A stretch of DNA of 64,000 bases, taken from Xanthocytophaga flava. Its GTDB lineage: Bacteria; Bacteroidota; Bacteroidia; Cytophagales; 172606-1. The position numbers and the translations under genes are program-made. The stretch covers positions 248,001-312,000 of the forward strand of contig JASJOS010000008.1 of the NCBI GenBank assembly GCA_030068525.1, read 5' to 3'. Of this stretch, positions 9,347-18,835 are shown in pieces (the first letter of the stretch is position 1; the number at the start of each line of letters is the position of its first letter). The notes below the pieces were generated by a model that was not told where the DNA came from, did no database searches, and saw nothing but the letters and a program-made list of their open reading frames with translations.

Positions 9347-12300
9347 CTATTCCTGTTTAATAAACTCAGACGGAGAGCAGCCAAACTCCTTAGCAAAACA
9401 TTGTCTGAAGTATTTCAAATCGGTAAATCCTACCATATAAACTACCTCAAATACTTTGTATTGTCTGCTTTTTAACAGGCGTGCTGCTTCTGCCAACCGA
9501 AAGGAACGTACATATTCGTTTGGCGACAGACCTGTGAGCATTTTAACCTTTTTATATACAAGGGATCGACTCATATTTAATACATCTGATAACTCTTCAA
9601 TGGTAAATTCCGGATTATCCAGATTGGCTTTCAGCATTTCGTTGATTGAGTTCAGAAATTTCTCGTCCAATGGATTAACCCCTTCATTTTTGGTAGATCG
9701 CTCCGTTTGACTTCCTTCTGATGCAAAGTAGTTGCGATAAAATCGCATAAGTCTTTGCTGGGAGTCGAGGAGGTTATTTACTGTCAGGCGCAAAATATCT
9801 GTACTGAATGGTTTGGTTAGATATGCATCCGCCCCAATTTCCATACCTTCTTTATGGCTGGATATACCTGAACGAGCTGTTAGTAAGATCACAGGAATAT
9901 GGCTGGTACGTATATTCTCTTTTAGCTTTCGACAAAGTTGAATCCCACTCATTTCTGGCATCATAATATCGCTGATGATCAGGTCAGGGTGGCAGCTTAA
10001 TGCCAGATTATAGCCTTCTTTACCATTTGGAGCTTCAAAAATTCTGTATTCCTTCTCAAAAAACTCTCTTAGAAAAAGTCGTATTTCCTCATCATCTTCT
10101 ATGAGAAGCAGGCTTGGAAAACCTTTCTTTTTTCCCGGTATCTCTGAATCACTGTAAAAGGACGCCTGCCATAATGGATTATGCCAATGAGGTTTGGACC
10201 TATCTTGAATCGAATCTTGTCTGTATAATGTATCATCAAAATGCGTTTGCCCCTCTGATATATCAGGAACTACTATTTCTTCGGGTCTGAAATGCTCATT
10301 CCCTAAGGGAATAGTAATGCTGAATGTAGAACCTGCCCCTTCCTGACTTTCTACATCTATTTCACCATTGTGCAAATGGACCAACTTTTTGGCCAGAGAC
10401 AAACCAATACCCGAACTCATAGAGCCTGAAGATTCTCCCTGATGAAACCAATCAAAAATTGCTTGCTGTTGTTTTTTGGGTATTCCTATACCATCATCTT
10501 TGATTGAGATAAGGGCACAGTCTTCCGGATATTTTTCGTTGTTCTGAACAGAGATGCTAACAATGATATGATTTCCTTTACCTATGTATTTGAAGGCATT
10601 GGATATCAGATTGTTTAATGCCATCTCCAGTTTCTCTTTATCAAACCAGGCTAAAATAAATGGCTGTTCAGATTCTATCTCAAACAAGATATTCCGGTGC
10701 TGAGCCAATGGACGAAAGGTAGCTGCAATATCCTCTACAAAGCTTACCAGATTATCCGGTTTTACTTTCAGGACTACTTTTCCGTTTTCCAGTTTGCGGT
10801 AATCAAGCAATTTATTGATCAGATCCAGCAATTTATGGGCATTGCGATGCATCATCTGAAGTTTTCGTCCTATATGAGATGATTGAGGCTCTTCTGCCAG
10901 CATCTCTTCCAGCGGACCCAGCATCAAAGTAAGAGGCGTTTTGAACTCATGAGAAACCTCCGTGAAGAAAGTCAGTTTTTGTTGGACCAGACGACGTTCG
11001 TATCTACGTTGCTTTCGTTCAACAGTTAATCTTTTCTTAAGCTTGACCTCCCGTCTGATCACAGAAAAAACGATCCAGCCAACAGCTATTAGGAGCAGTA
11101 CATAGAAAAGATAGGCCAAAGGTGATTGCCAGAAAGCGGGCTTTACAGTGACAGAAATACTGGTAAAGTCTTCACTCCGAATATTGGCATTGGCGAATAC
11201 TCTGACTTTAAAGACATAATCACCAGGTTTTAGATAACGATAGGTAGCTGTACGAGCATTGCCAACAAAGTTCCACTCTTTATCAAGCCCTTCCAGCATA
11301 TAGCTGTATTTGTTTTTTTCAGGGTAATTGTAATTGACACCTGCAAATTCAAATGTTAACAGATTCTGATCGTGCTCCAGAGTAATGTGTTTGGTTTGAC
11401 TTATCGCCTTTTGTAGAATAGGATTGCCATCCAATGTATCACGTATATGAATGGGTTTGTTAAAAAGTGATAATCCTGTGATTAAAATGCGGGAGCATTG
11501 CGTATTTTCCTTTACCTGATCAGGATAAAACATATTCATTCCCTGGCTTCCCCCCATACACATATATCCTCCGACCTGATTATATAAGGCCGATCCGGGA
11601 TTAAATTGTCCTTCCTGTAATCCATCGGATATATCATAGTTAAAAAACACATGCTGAGACCTGTCAAATTTTGATATACCCAGATTAGTGCTAACCCATA
11701 TATTTTCGTCCTTATCACACAAAATAGAATAGATCGTATTATTAGCCAATCCATTCTTCTCACTATACCGTCTGAGTGTATTATGTTGAGGATCAAATAC
11801 ACATAATCCACTACCGCCTGTTCCCATCCAGATTCTTCCGCTTCTGTCAGATTTAATGGCAAAGACAATGTCACTTTTGATCTGTTCTTTTTCAGGAGAA
11901 TCAGTGAAATAACGCTTGTATAAACGAGTAGATGGATTGTAAGAGTAAACTCCATCACCATAAAAGCCAATCCAAAGATTTCCCTGCTGATCTTCTGTGA
12001 TGGAACGTACATCGCCTTCTCGCAATGCTCCTCTAAAATAAGGAAGGTTGGAATAGGTTTTATTTTTTTCATCCAGCAAGCAAAGCCCTCCGCGATTGGT
12101 GCCAATCCAGATGCGATTTCGTGAGTCCTGAAAAATTACCCGAATATCATTGCCTCCCTGTTTTAACGGATCCTCAGTCAGATACTGATAGTTTACAAAG
12201 GAATCGTTGGCTGGATTATATAAAAATATACCATGAGCATAAGACCCCAGCCATAAACGTCCCTGTGCATCCCAAAGAGCTGCTAGAATAGCATTGTCAG

Positions 12301-13549
12301 TAAGTTTACCAGCACCTTTACCTGCTATAAAATGCTTTAGTGTACGGCCATATAAGTCAGTTTTATAGATGCCATCACCATCCGTACCCAGCCATAAGTT
12401 TCCTTCAGGGTCATAGCACATACCATAAAAAGGCACTTTTCTGGTAGTTGAACTGGTATACATGTTTTTTTCTACACGTACAAAGTTTTCCTTACTGTTA
12501 CTAACCAGATACGTTCCATCCCCATAGGTTCCTATCCAGATATTTTTGTCTTTGTCTTCATAGATAGACTGAATCGTTAGTATGGAAATATCTGATGAGC
12601 CAATAGTCTTCATACTGATAAACTTACACTCTTCCAGTGGCCGCGTTTGAAGCTGACGTAAATCAAGCTGATAGATACCTGCTGCCAATGTGCCAATCCA
12701 TAGGTTTTCTCCTGAGTCAATCAAAAGAGAATTTACAGGAATGGAAGCAATAGAAGTTTCAGGAGAGTCAAAGAAGAAAAATTTATTTTCAAGTCTTTTA
12801 TACACTGCCAACCCCACACTGGTACCTATCCAGATATTGCCTGCTTTATCTTCCTCAAAACAATATACATTGGCAGATTGGAATTTGGGAGTTGAAAGGG
12901 CTGAAATCTTTTTTATAACTTTTCCACCGCTTACCTGAAATACTTCCAGCCCCCCCTGTTGTGTCCCTACCCATAAAAGACCAAACTTATCTTCCAATAA
13001 GCTTATTGTTTTGGTATTTTGCAATTCCGGATAAGTTTCAGGAATATAGGGTGTGAATTTCTTGCTTTTCTTATCAAAAGAGGCAAAGCCTCCTCCATAC
13101 CAGGCTATCCATAGGTTATGTGCACTCCCTTCCGTAATAAAGCTGACATCATTATATGCGTGTTGCCGATAGGTGCCAAAGTCGTGTTGATAGTGCAGAA
13201 AGGTTTCATGTGTTGCATCAAATTGTAACAACCCTTTTCGGGAAGAAATCCAGAGTGTGCCTTCGGAGTCTGTGAACAGACTTTGAATAAAGTTGTCTGC
13301 AATACTAATCTTTGAGTCCGGGTTATAGCGAAATACCCGAAAGGAATAGCCATCAAACTGATTTAATCCATCCTCAGTGGCAAACCACATACGTGACTGC
13401 TGATCCTGAGTGATGCTGTTTACTACTCCTTGTGAAAGTCCATTCTTACTAGTCCAGTGTCTGACAAGGTTTTTGGGATGAAACTGGGCACATACGCTTT
13501 GTAAACCTATACAGAAAATAACTACTCTTATGCAAAATCTCCCCACCAT
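9347..13549 (-). CDS. Hybrid two-component system sensor/regulator (HTCS-1)
   Basis: A 1400-residue one-protein signalling system. After a signal peptide (about 1-22) come repeated two-component-regulator propeller blades to about residue 740, each with motifs such as GNIWIGT and GRLWLGSY, then a Y_Y_Y domain (about 745-805) and one membrane helix (about 812-832). The cytoplasmic part has a HisKA domain with His867 in VSHEFKTP, an HATPase (N box near 979, SSGIGLSLAKK), a receiver domain (about 1145-1260, LLIEDDEE and DLIISDIMMPEMSG) and an AraC-type HTH (about 1300-1400, ending CSPSEFIKQE). Such proteins sense periplasmic oligosaccharides and activate the adjacent PUL, here susC-1 onward. All catalytic motifs look intact. 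Confidence 0.95.
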   Translation of the reverse strand: MVGRFCIRVVIFCIGLQSVCAQFHPKNLVRHWTSKNGLSQGVVNSITQDQQSRMWFATEDGLNQFDGYSFRVFRYNPDSKISIADNFIQSLFTDSEGTLWISSRKGLLQFDATHETFLHYQHDFGTYRQHAYNDVSFITEGSAHNLWIAWYGGGFASFDKKSKKFTPYIPETYPELQNTKTISLLEDKFGLLWVGTQQGGLEVFQVSGGKVIKKISALSTPKFQSANVYCFEEDKAGNIWIGTSVGLAVYKRLENKFFFFDSPETSIASIPVNSLLIDSGENLWIGTLAAGIYQLDLRQLQTRPLEECKFISMKTIGSSDISILTIQSIYEDKDKNIWIGTYGDGTYLVSNSKENFVRVEKNMYTSSTTRKVPFYGMCYDPEGNLWLGTDGDGIYKTDLYGRTLKHFIAGKGAGKLTDNAILAALWDAQGRLWLGSYAHGIFLYNPANDSFVNYQYLTEDPLKQGGNDIRVIFQDSRNRIWIGTNRGGLCLLDEKNKTYSNLPYFRGALREGDVRSITEDQQGNLWIGFYGDGVYSYNPSTRLYKRYFTDSPEKEQIKSDIVFAIKSDRSGRIWMGTGGSGLCVFDPQHNTLRRYSEKNGLANNTIYSILCDKDENIWVSTNLGISKFDRSQHVFFNYDISDGLQEGQFNPGSALYNQVGGYMCMGGSQGMNMFYPDQVKENTQCSRILITGLSLFNKPIHIRDTLDGNPILQKAISQTKHITLEHDQNLLTFEFAGVNYNYPEKNKYSYMLEGLDKEWNFVGNARTATYRYLKPGDYVFKVRVFANANIRSEDFTSISVTVKPAFWQSPLAYLFYVLLLIAVGWIVFSVIRREVKLKKRLTVERKQRRYERRLVQQKLTFFTEVSHEFKTPLTLMLGPLEEMLAEEPQSSHIGRKLQMMHRNAHKLLDLINKLLDYRKLENGKVVLKVKPDNLVSFVEDIAATFRPLAQHRNILFEIESEQPFILAWFDKEKLEMALNNLISNAFKYIGKGNHIIVSISVQNNEKYPEDCALISIKDDGIGIPKKQQQAIFDWFHQGESSGSMSSGIGLSLAKKLVHLHNGEIDVESQEGAGSTFSITIPLGNEHFRPEEIVVPDISEGQTHFDDTLYRQDSIQDRSKPHWHNPLWQASFYSDSEIPGKKKGFPSLLLIEDDEEIRLFLREFFEKEYRIFEAPNGKEGYNLALSCHPDLIISDIMMPEMSGIQLCRKLKENIRTSHIPVILLTARSGISSHKEGMEIGADAYLTKPFSTDILRLTVNNLLDSQQRLMRFYRNYFASEGSQTERSTKNEGVNPLDEKFLNSINEMLKANLDNPEFTIEELSDVLNMSRSLVYKKVKMLTGLSPNEYVRSFRLAEAARLLKSRQYKVFEVVYMVGFTDLKYFRQCFAKEFGCSPSEFIKQE

Positions 13550-13793
13550 ATGTATTGCTATAGAAAATAGTCAATATTTTGTCTAAAAAATTCTATTATT
13601 TATGGTGCAAACATACACTTTCCAACGTATATTCAATAGAAGAAAGTAGATATTATAGAGGGAGGATTGAGTAAATCGTAGAGGGTTGGTGTATTTATAT
13701 TAATTTTGTGTCATCAGGCATATAGTAAATAGAAAGAATGTCTGTAGTGCGATTATATATCTGACTACAGTTTTGACGGCTCTTGATAACTGC

Positions 13794-15266
13794 TTACTTT
13801 TCGACTTCATAACCAGATTGGTTCTGTCGATTGAACTTTTTGCGTTTGTGTGAAGGTCTGGTCCCCCATTCAATATTTTCTATACCGTCTGTGTTACTGG
13901 CTATCTGTAAAGCTCCCTGCAATTTAGAAAGCCTGGCCATATAACTACTTTGTAATGTACTATCAACTCCAATTTCATCAGGCAATTTATTTTCGAAAAT
14001 TGTCTCTCTTGTTGGATCAGATGTTTTCTTACTTGTCGTGTCTAGAGCTATTTGAGTTTGATCTTTTGTTTTTGATTTGTGAGATTGAATATATAACTCT
14101 ATTTCTTCAGAGCTGGCTAACTGACTGAGTTGTTGTTCAACATCGCCGGGTACATTTCCGCTCTTCAAAAGAATTGTTGTCAGTATATCCAGATTCTGAT
14201 AGAATTTCCACTTATGGGTATGCTCATTATACACTTTCTTAATAAGTTCAGAAGGCAAATCCAGTTCAGTCAACACTACACCATGTTCTTTGAGATAGTC
14301 TGATCGTAAGCGAATTATTTGCTTTTTCAGACTTCTTTCCGATTTAGCGTCTGGTTGATTGACACTTTCTTTTACATTTTTTTTGTGTACATTTCTTCTC
14401 TCAAGAACACTATAGGGATCTCTGAGCCGTATCCCTTTTTCAATGGAGCTCTCCAACATATTGAGATTACGATAAAATATGCGGCCAAAGTCCTGCTCTT
14501 TTCCTATTGATACAATACGATCAATAGATAAATAATCCTCTAGTTCATGTTTTGTAACAAAGGCTTGTACACGTTCACTTAGTTTATCTGCTTTATAGAC
14601 ATCGTTAGGAAAATGTGTTTGTTGGGTATAGCCATACAATTGCTGAAAGTCACCAGCATTCTTCTCTTGCCACGACTTAATTGAAAATCGGGTTTTTGCT
14701 CCTGTTGGTGTAAGATTTACTGTTTGTGCTTTGTCTCTTCGGGATACAATAATATGAATATGAGTCTGATCTCCTTTTTTACGTTCTCCTGATCGGGCTT
14801 TTCCTTCCCGAACCATTGGGTCTGAACCACTATAGTCTCGTTCACGATGAATGATAGCAAACCAGAGGACATCCGTGCTTACTACTCTCTGTCTACCAGC
14901 AAACGTAAAATTGGCTGCATAGTTTTCCATCACCTGACGGGTATATGCCTTTAGAGTTTGGCTATCACTACCAATATGCGATAATTCTGTTTGACTTGGA
15001 GCAATAATAAGAGAGTAAAACTTGCTGTCTTCCTTTTTAAGTCCATTTACATTTCCATCAATCTGAGCAATTACTTCTTGCTTTTGAATTTCATCTGAGT
15101 TCTGTGAAAAATAGGCTCCGGTTTCTCCCTGTTCTTTTGCCTCGTGTTCCATATAATTAACAAGGCGGGCAGCCGACCCCTTGTTATCATATACTGAGCC
15201 GCGTTTACTGGCCGCTTTACTGGTAGGCTTGCCATCTGATTGAGCTTTTAATACTTTACTGATCAT
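13794..15266 (-). CDS. Mobilization relaxase-like protein (DUF5712/BtgB type)
   Basis: A 490-residue protein read from the ATG at 15266 (an in-frame TTG lies two codons upstream). The N-terminal half looks like a Bacteroidota mobilization relaxase: GSAARLVNYMEHEA near residue 35, FYSLIIAPSQTELSHIG near 85, and the metal-binding HIHIIVSRRD motif near residue 170 followed by NLTPTGAKTRFSIKSW. The C-terminal half is charged and low in complexity. It lies 83 bases after the BfmA-like gene, the order known from Bacteroides mobilizable elements. It should nick a transfer origin so that a conjugative element elsewhere can move the DNA. No integrase, tra gene or primase is nearby, so this may be a remnant or a chromosomal mobilization cassette. 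Confidence 0.75.
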   Translation of the reverse strand: MISKVLKAQSDGKPTSKAASKRGSVYDNKGSAARLVNYMEHEAKEQGETGAYFSQNSDEIQKQEVIAQIDGNVNGLKKEDSKFYSLIIAPSQTELSHIGSDSQTLKAYTRQVMENYAANFTFAGRQRVVSTDVLWFAIIHRERDYSGSDPMVREGKARSGERKKGDQTHIHIIVSRRDKAQTVNLTPTGAKTRFSIKSWQEKNAGDFQQLYGYTQQTHFPNDVYKADKLSERVQAFVTKHELEDYLSIDRIVSIGKEQDFGRIFYRNLNMLESSIEKGIRLRDPYSVLERRNVHKKNVKESVNQPDAKSERSLKKQIIRLRSDYLKEHGVVLTELDLPSELIKKVYNEHTHKWKFYQNLDILTTILLKSGNVPGDVEQQLSQLASSEEIELYIQSHKSKTKDQTQIALDTTSKKTSDPTRETIFENKLPDEIGVDSTLQSSYMARLSKLQGALQIASNTDGIENIEWGTRPSHKRKKFNRQNQSGYEVEK

Positions 15267-15349
15267 AGCCAATACAAGTTAATCTTAACGAAAAATACCC
15301 AGCTACCCTTCATTATCTCTTATAACGCATAACTATTATAGTTACCAGT

Positions 15350-15961
15350 TTATTTTTGATCTGATTCCATCTTTTTCATAAACTCACTTACATGTGTTTC
15401 CACAAAAGCCTGATTCTTTGCTTTAATCTCATCGATAGTTTCTGCTGAAAGGTCACTCACATGCAACATAGTTGATGTAGATACATGTATCATCTGTTGA
15501 ATCCGAAACAAAAGTACAATCATCTTTTCCATCTGCTCAAGCATTGTATCTACTGACTGCTCAGCATTCTTCCCTTGCGTCAATACCTCCTTATATAAAG
15601 GTAATACATACTGTTCTTCCTGCTTTTGAAGAAAAGAGAAAATATGGTTACGCGTACGCACTACCTCCTTCGACACTTCTTCACTATGTAGCCGCTCACA
15701 GGGATTCATTCCATTTTTAACAAAATAAAGTAAAGCATTTTCTGTATACTCTTTTAGTGTTTTGATCCCTAACTCTTTTGCGTGTTGTTTACAACGTTTA
15801 AGAATGCTGGCGTTGATATTTATAGGTTTGATAATAGCCTCATCTTTTTCTTCTATGGAACTTTTACCCAAGACACTAGCTTGAGCTTGTTTATTTTTTT
15901 GACCATCTGTTTTACGGCGGGCCGGACGTTTAGGCGTTGAACTGGTTTTAGGTGGCTTCAT
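15350..15961 (-). CDS. BfmA/BtgA family mobilization accessory protein
   Basis: A 203-residue basic protein. The first 45 residues are Lys/Arg/Pro-rich and disordered. Residues about 45-90 (PININASILKRCKQHAKELG, then KTLKEYTENALLYFVKNG) look like a ribbon-helix-helix type DNA-binding unit. The rest is predicted coiled-coil and helical, with two Met/Leu-rich helices. This layout matches the small BfmA/BtgA proteins that bind the transfer origin next to the relaxase. The relaxase gene follows on the same strand. The ATG at 15961 has an AAGGAG purine stretch 15 bases before it, a little far for a ribosome site. Assignment is by layout and context. Confidence 0.7.
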   Translation of the reverse strand: MKPPKTSSTPKRPARRKTDGQKNKQAQASVLGKSSIEEKDEAIIKPININASILKRCKQHAKELGIKTLKEYTENALLYFVKNGMNPCERLHSEEVSKEVVRTRNHIFSFLQKQEEQYVLPLYKEVLTQGKNAEQSVDTMLEQMEKMIVLLFRIQQMIHVSTSTMLHVSDLSAETIDEIKAKNQAFVETHVSEFMKKMESDQK

Positions 15962-16412
15962 AGTTTTTTAGATATACTCCTTATTTGTTAGTTTGCAATC
16001 TGTTATACTCAATAATTATAGCAGATGGATCATAAAAGTGTTGATGGGCAGGAACTAAATAAATGAATCGTTGTATTTTGTAGTATAAGGTCAAAAAAAC
16101 AACAAATCTAAATGCTGGTGAAACAAAAATAGGAAAATGTGCTCATTGTTATAGTGAAAATGGACTAGAAATGTTGCAATAATTACTGAAAGTATATTTA
16201 CAGTAAATGACGAAAGAATAAGCAGAGAAGTTACAAAAGAAAAGGGGGAAGGGACCTACTCTTGAATTTCGATATACACTTGCTTCTTTGAGTAATGTTC
16301 TGGATGTATGATAACTCTTACTCTTGAGATTAATTCCCAAAACATATTGTTTGCAGTGAACTCTGCTCAAGAAATTTTTTGCAGTGTGTTATGCGCAGCA
16401 AAGAAAAAAATC

Positions 16413-16448
16413 AGAACTCCGGTCAAAAGCAAAAATGATTGGAGTTCT
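16413..16448. repeat. Dispersed inverted repeat of the TGACYGGA family
   Basis: AGAACTCCGGTCA (16413-16425) and TGATTGGAGTTCT (16436-16448) are imperfect complements (11 of 13) with a 10-base gap. The half-sites match the palindromes clustered at 36429-36789, 20 kb away. Confidence 0.6.
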
Positions 16449-16516
16449 ATTCAAAATAAAAAATGCAGTGAATTATATCCAATTTCTCTGTTATTCGAAC
16501 GAATTCTCGTACACTT

Positions 16517-16553
16517 ATAAAAAAATAGTTTGCCTTGAATCAAGCGCAAACTA
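16517..16553 (-). terminator. Intrinsic terminator of the EamA transporter gene
   Basis: TAGTTTGC...GCAAACTA with an inner CTTG/CAAG extension forms a strong stem starting 4 bases past the stop codon. On the minus strand it is followed by a run of seven T residues. Confidence 0.85.
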
Positions 16554-16556
16554 GAA

Positions 16557-17456
16557 TTAAAGACTTACCTCTCTTTTCGCTTCCTCACTATCTTTACTCC
16601 CGGAAAAGACGATACTGATCAGGACACCTGCAAGAATACAGATGATACCGATGATCAGTTGAAGTGTCAGCAACTCATGAAATAAGAGCACACTAATCAA
16701 AACAGCCACTACTGGTTCCAGTGCTCCCAGAATGGCTGTGGGGGTTGATCCAATGTAGCGAATGGCGTATACCAGTGTTGTGATTGATATGACCGATGTT
16801 AACAAACCGAAGATAGTGATGTCGAGCAGTAGATTTACATTCGGTAATAGCAACGATTCCTTCCAAAGTAGTGACTTCAAAAGGTAATACATGGCAGAAA
16901 ATAAAAGTGAAAAAAAAGTAGTTTTAACTCCGGAAGCTCTCACTTTGGATTTATTTACCTTTACGATATATAATGAATAGCAAAGTGCACTTGAAAGAGC
17001 AATGGAAAGACCTGTAAAGTTGATGTCAAACGCACTACCTTTGGTACTCAGGATATACACACCTGCCAGTGTGATAATGAGTGAGATTGCCGTAACTAAA
17101 GTGATGCGTTCTTTAAAGAAAATAGCCATGATCAAGGCTACAATGACAGGATAAACAAATAGGATCGTAGAGGCTATTCCCGCAGAAAGATAATCATAAG
17201 CCAAAAAAAGAAAGTCTGAACTCATGGCAAATAAGCCTCCAAGCACCACGAACGTCATGAGTTCGCTTCGGTTAATTCGCAGGCTCTCTTTTGTATACTT
17301 CAGCAAAATGAGTAGAAAAAGGGCTGATATAGAGAACCGATAGAATAAGGCTACATTTAACGAAAAATGAATTTGCTTGATTGGTAAAATAAATAATGGG
17401 ATCAGCCCATACGTGATGGCTGACACAATGGCACATACATAACCCTTCGCTTTCAT
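16557..17456 (-). CDS. EamA/DMT family transporter
   Basis: A 299-residue inner-membrane protein with ten hydrophobic segments in two homologous halves, the EamA (drug/metabolite transporter) fold. Visible hallmarks are AITYGLIPLFILP in helix 1, SILFVYPVIVALIMAIFF near residue 95-115 and, in the second half, IGSTPTAILGALEPVVAVLISVLLFHE near 230-255. Members export amino acids, metabolites or drugs, and the substrate cannot be inferred here. The gene appears monocistronic, with its own terminator. The last 15 residues are charged and cytoplasmic. Confidence 0.9.
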   Translation of the reverse strand: MKAKGYVCAIVSAITYGLIPLFILPIKQIHFSLNVALFYRFSISALFLLILLKYTKESLRINRSELMTFVVLGGLFAMSSDFLFLAYDYLSAGIASTILFVYPVIVALIMAIFFKERITLVTAISLIITLAGVYILSTKGSAFDINFTGLSIALSSALCYSLYIVKVNKSKVRASGVKTTFFSLLFSAMYYLLKSLLWKESLLLPNVNLLLDITIFGLLTSVISITTLVYAIRYIGSTPTAILGALEPVVAVLISVLLFHELLTLQLIIGIICILAGVLISIVFSGSKDSEEAKREVSL

Positions 17457-18141
17457 TTAAACATTTGTAGTTTACTAACTTATACCAGATCTGATCTTTA
17501 TTTTGACTAACAAATGTATCTGTTTTTTGATGGAAGAAGTAGACTAAATGTAAAACTGACGTACTATCTATAATTCAACAAAAATTCAACAAACGTTTCC
17601 TTGGTAACAATAAGTCCATAACTAATGCTAGCTTATCCTGGCAAGGTATATAGTAAGACTGTCCTACTTTGTACCATCACCTTTGAGCGCCTCGAACTAC
17701 CAGTAAGAGCCTTTTAGAAAAATCTTTTATGGACTGCACTGTCAGTACTTTTATGGAAGAATCTTCCCATCTGTCATTCATTGTATGTTTTGGTATTGCT
17801 TTATCTTTAACTTTGAAACAAACGGCTTGATAGACATAGACAGAAAAAGGGGGACAATAATGTGTACAAAACGATTTTTTTCACGACTTTATGAAAAAAG
17901 TTGCGAAAGTTGTAAACGTTCATTAGCTATTCAGCGTACATTGCTGCTAATCGTCAATTAGTTTTCAGAATAGCTCCAAAAACTAATCGAAATGGTTGAT
18001 AGAAAAACTGACCTAACAGGTAGGGCATTTGGCAAAACATGACAATCTGCTTACTTTGGGTGGAAACACAACCTATCTTTCAGGATTGAATTGAAAGGAT
18101 TTACCGGGATTTTTTATTTAACCACTATAAATCAACTTATT
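17457..18141. other. 685-bp divergent spacer before the carbonic anhydrase gene
   Basis: This separates the minus-strand EamA gene from the plus-strand carbonic anhydrase gene and must hold both promoters. No conserved coding frame, repeat or strong hairpin was seen in it. Confidence 0.5.
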
Positions 18142-18783
18142 ATGGCCTTGTACGATGAAATCTTTGAGAATAACCGCAAATGGGTTTTAGAAAAAAAAGC
18201 TAGTCAAAGCGATTTTTTTGAACACCTCTCAAAAGGGCAATCTCCCGAAATCCTTTATATAGGTTGCAGTGACAGCCGCGTTACTGCTGAGGAATTGACC
18301 GGAACCCAGCCTGGGCAAATGTTTGTTCATCGTAATATTGCCAACCTGGTTCCAAACAACGATAACAGTTCGCAATCGGTTGTTGCCTATGCAGTGGAAT
18401 ACCTAAAGGTGAAACACATTGTTGTCTGCGGTCATTATTTCTGTGGTGGAGTGAAAGCAGCCATGGAAAGCAAGGATTTGGGTGTGCTCAATGCCTGGCT
18501 ACGCAATATCCGGGATGTGTATCGGTTGCACAAAGATGAACTCAATGCCATTGAAGATCCTGATCAACGTTACAATCGACTTGTTGAAATTAATGTGGAA
18601 GAGCAATGCATCAATGTGCTAAAAATGGCAGTGGTTCAAAAATCGTATCTGAAGAACCAATACCCACAAATTCACGGCTGGGTCTTTGATGTCTCTACCG
18701 GTCGGCTAATTGATCTGAAATTTGATTTACCTAAAGTGCTTGCTTCCATTCAGGAAATCTATGATCTGACTCAGGAAGTTTAA
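18142..18783 (+). CDS. Beta-class carbonic anhydrase
   Basis: A 213-residue cytoplasmic enzyme interconverting CO2 and bicarbonate. The zinc site of beta-carbonic anhydrases is complete: Cys42 and Asp44 in GCSDSR, and His98 and Cys101 in VCGHYFCGG. MFVHRNIANLV at 60-70 is the typical following motif. The ATG at 18142 (MALYDEIFENN) is preferred over an in-frame TTG 51 bases upstream because the family starts here and the extra 17 residues are unlike it. It is followed after 52 bases by a bestrophin-type channel on the same strand, so the two are probably cotranscribed. Confidence 0.95.
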   Translation: MALYDEIFENNRKWVLEKKASQSDFFEHLSKGQSPEILYIGCSDSRVTAEELTGTQPGQMFVHRNIANLVPNNDNSSQSVVAYAVEYLKVKHIVVCGHYFCGGVKAAMESKDLGVLNAWLRNIRDVYRLHKDELNAIEDPDQRYNRLVEINVEEQCINVLKMAVVQKSYLKNQYPQIHGWVFDVSTGRLIDLKFDLPKVLASIQEIYDLTQEV

Positions 18784-18835
18784 TCTTCCGTTTTATCAGT
18801 TATACAATCAGATCCGTCATGTTTTCCGATCAGTT

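Larger units (their letters stand above)
15962..16556. other. 595-bp spacer upstream of the mobilization genes
   Basis: No convincing coding region. Upstream of bfmA is where a transfer origin would be expected, but no nick site can be recognised. The stretch contains the dispersed palindrome at 16413-16448 and the EamA terminator at 16517-16553. Confidence 0.5.

Noticed and set aside
13742-13770. A 7-bp inverted repeat (CTGTAGT / ACTACAG) after the relaxase gene
   Set aside because: The stem is short, the gap is 15 bases and the T run is on the wrong strand for the relaxase transcript.
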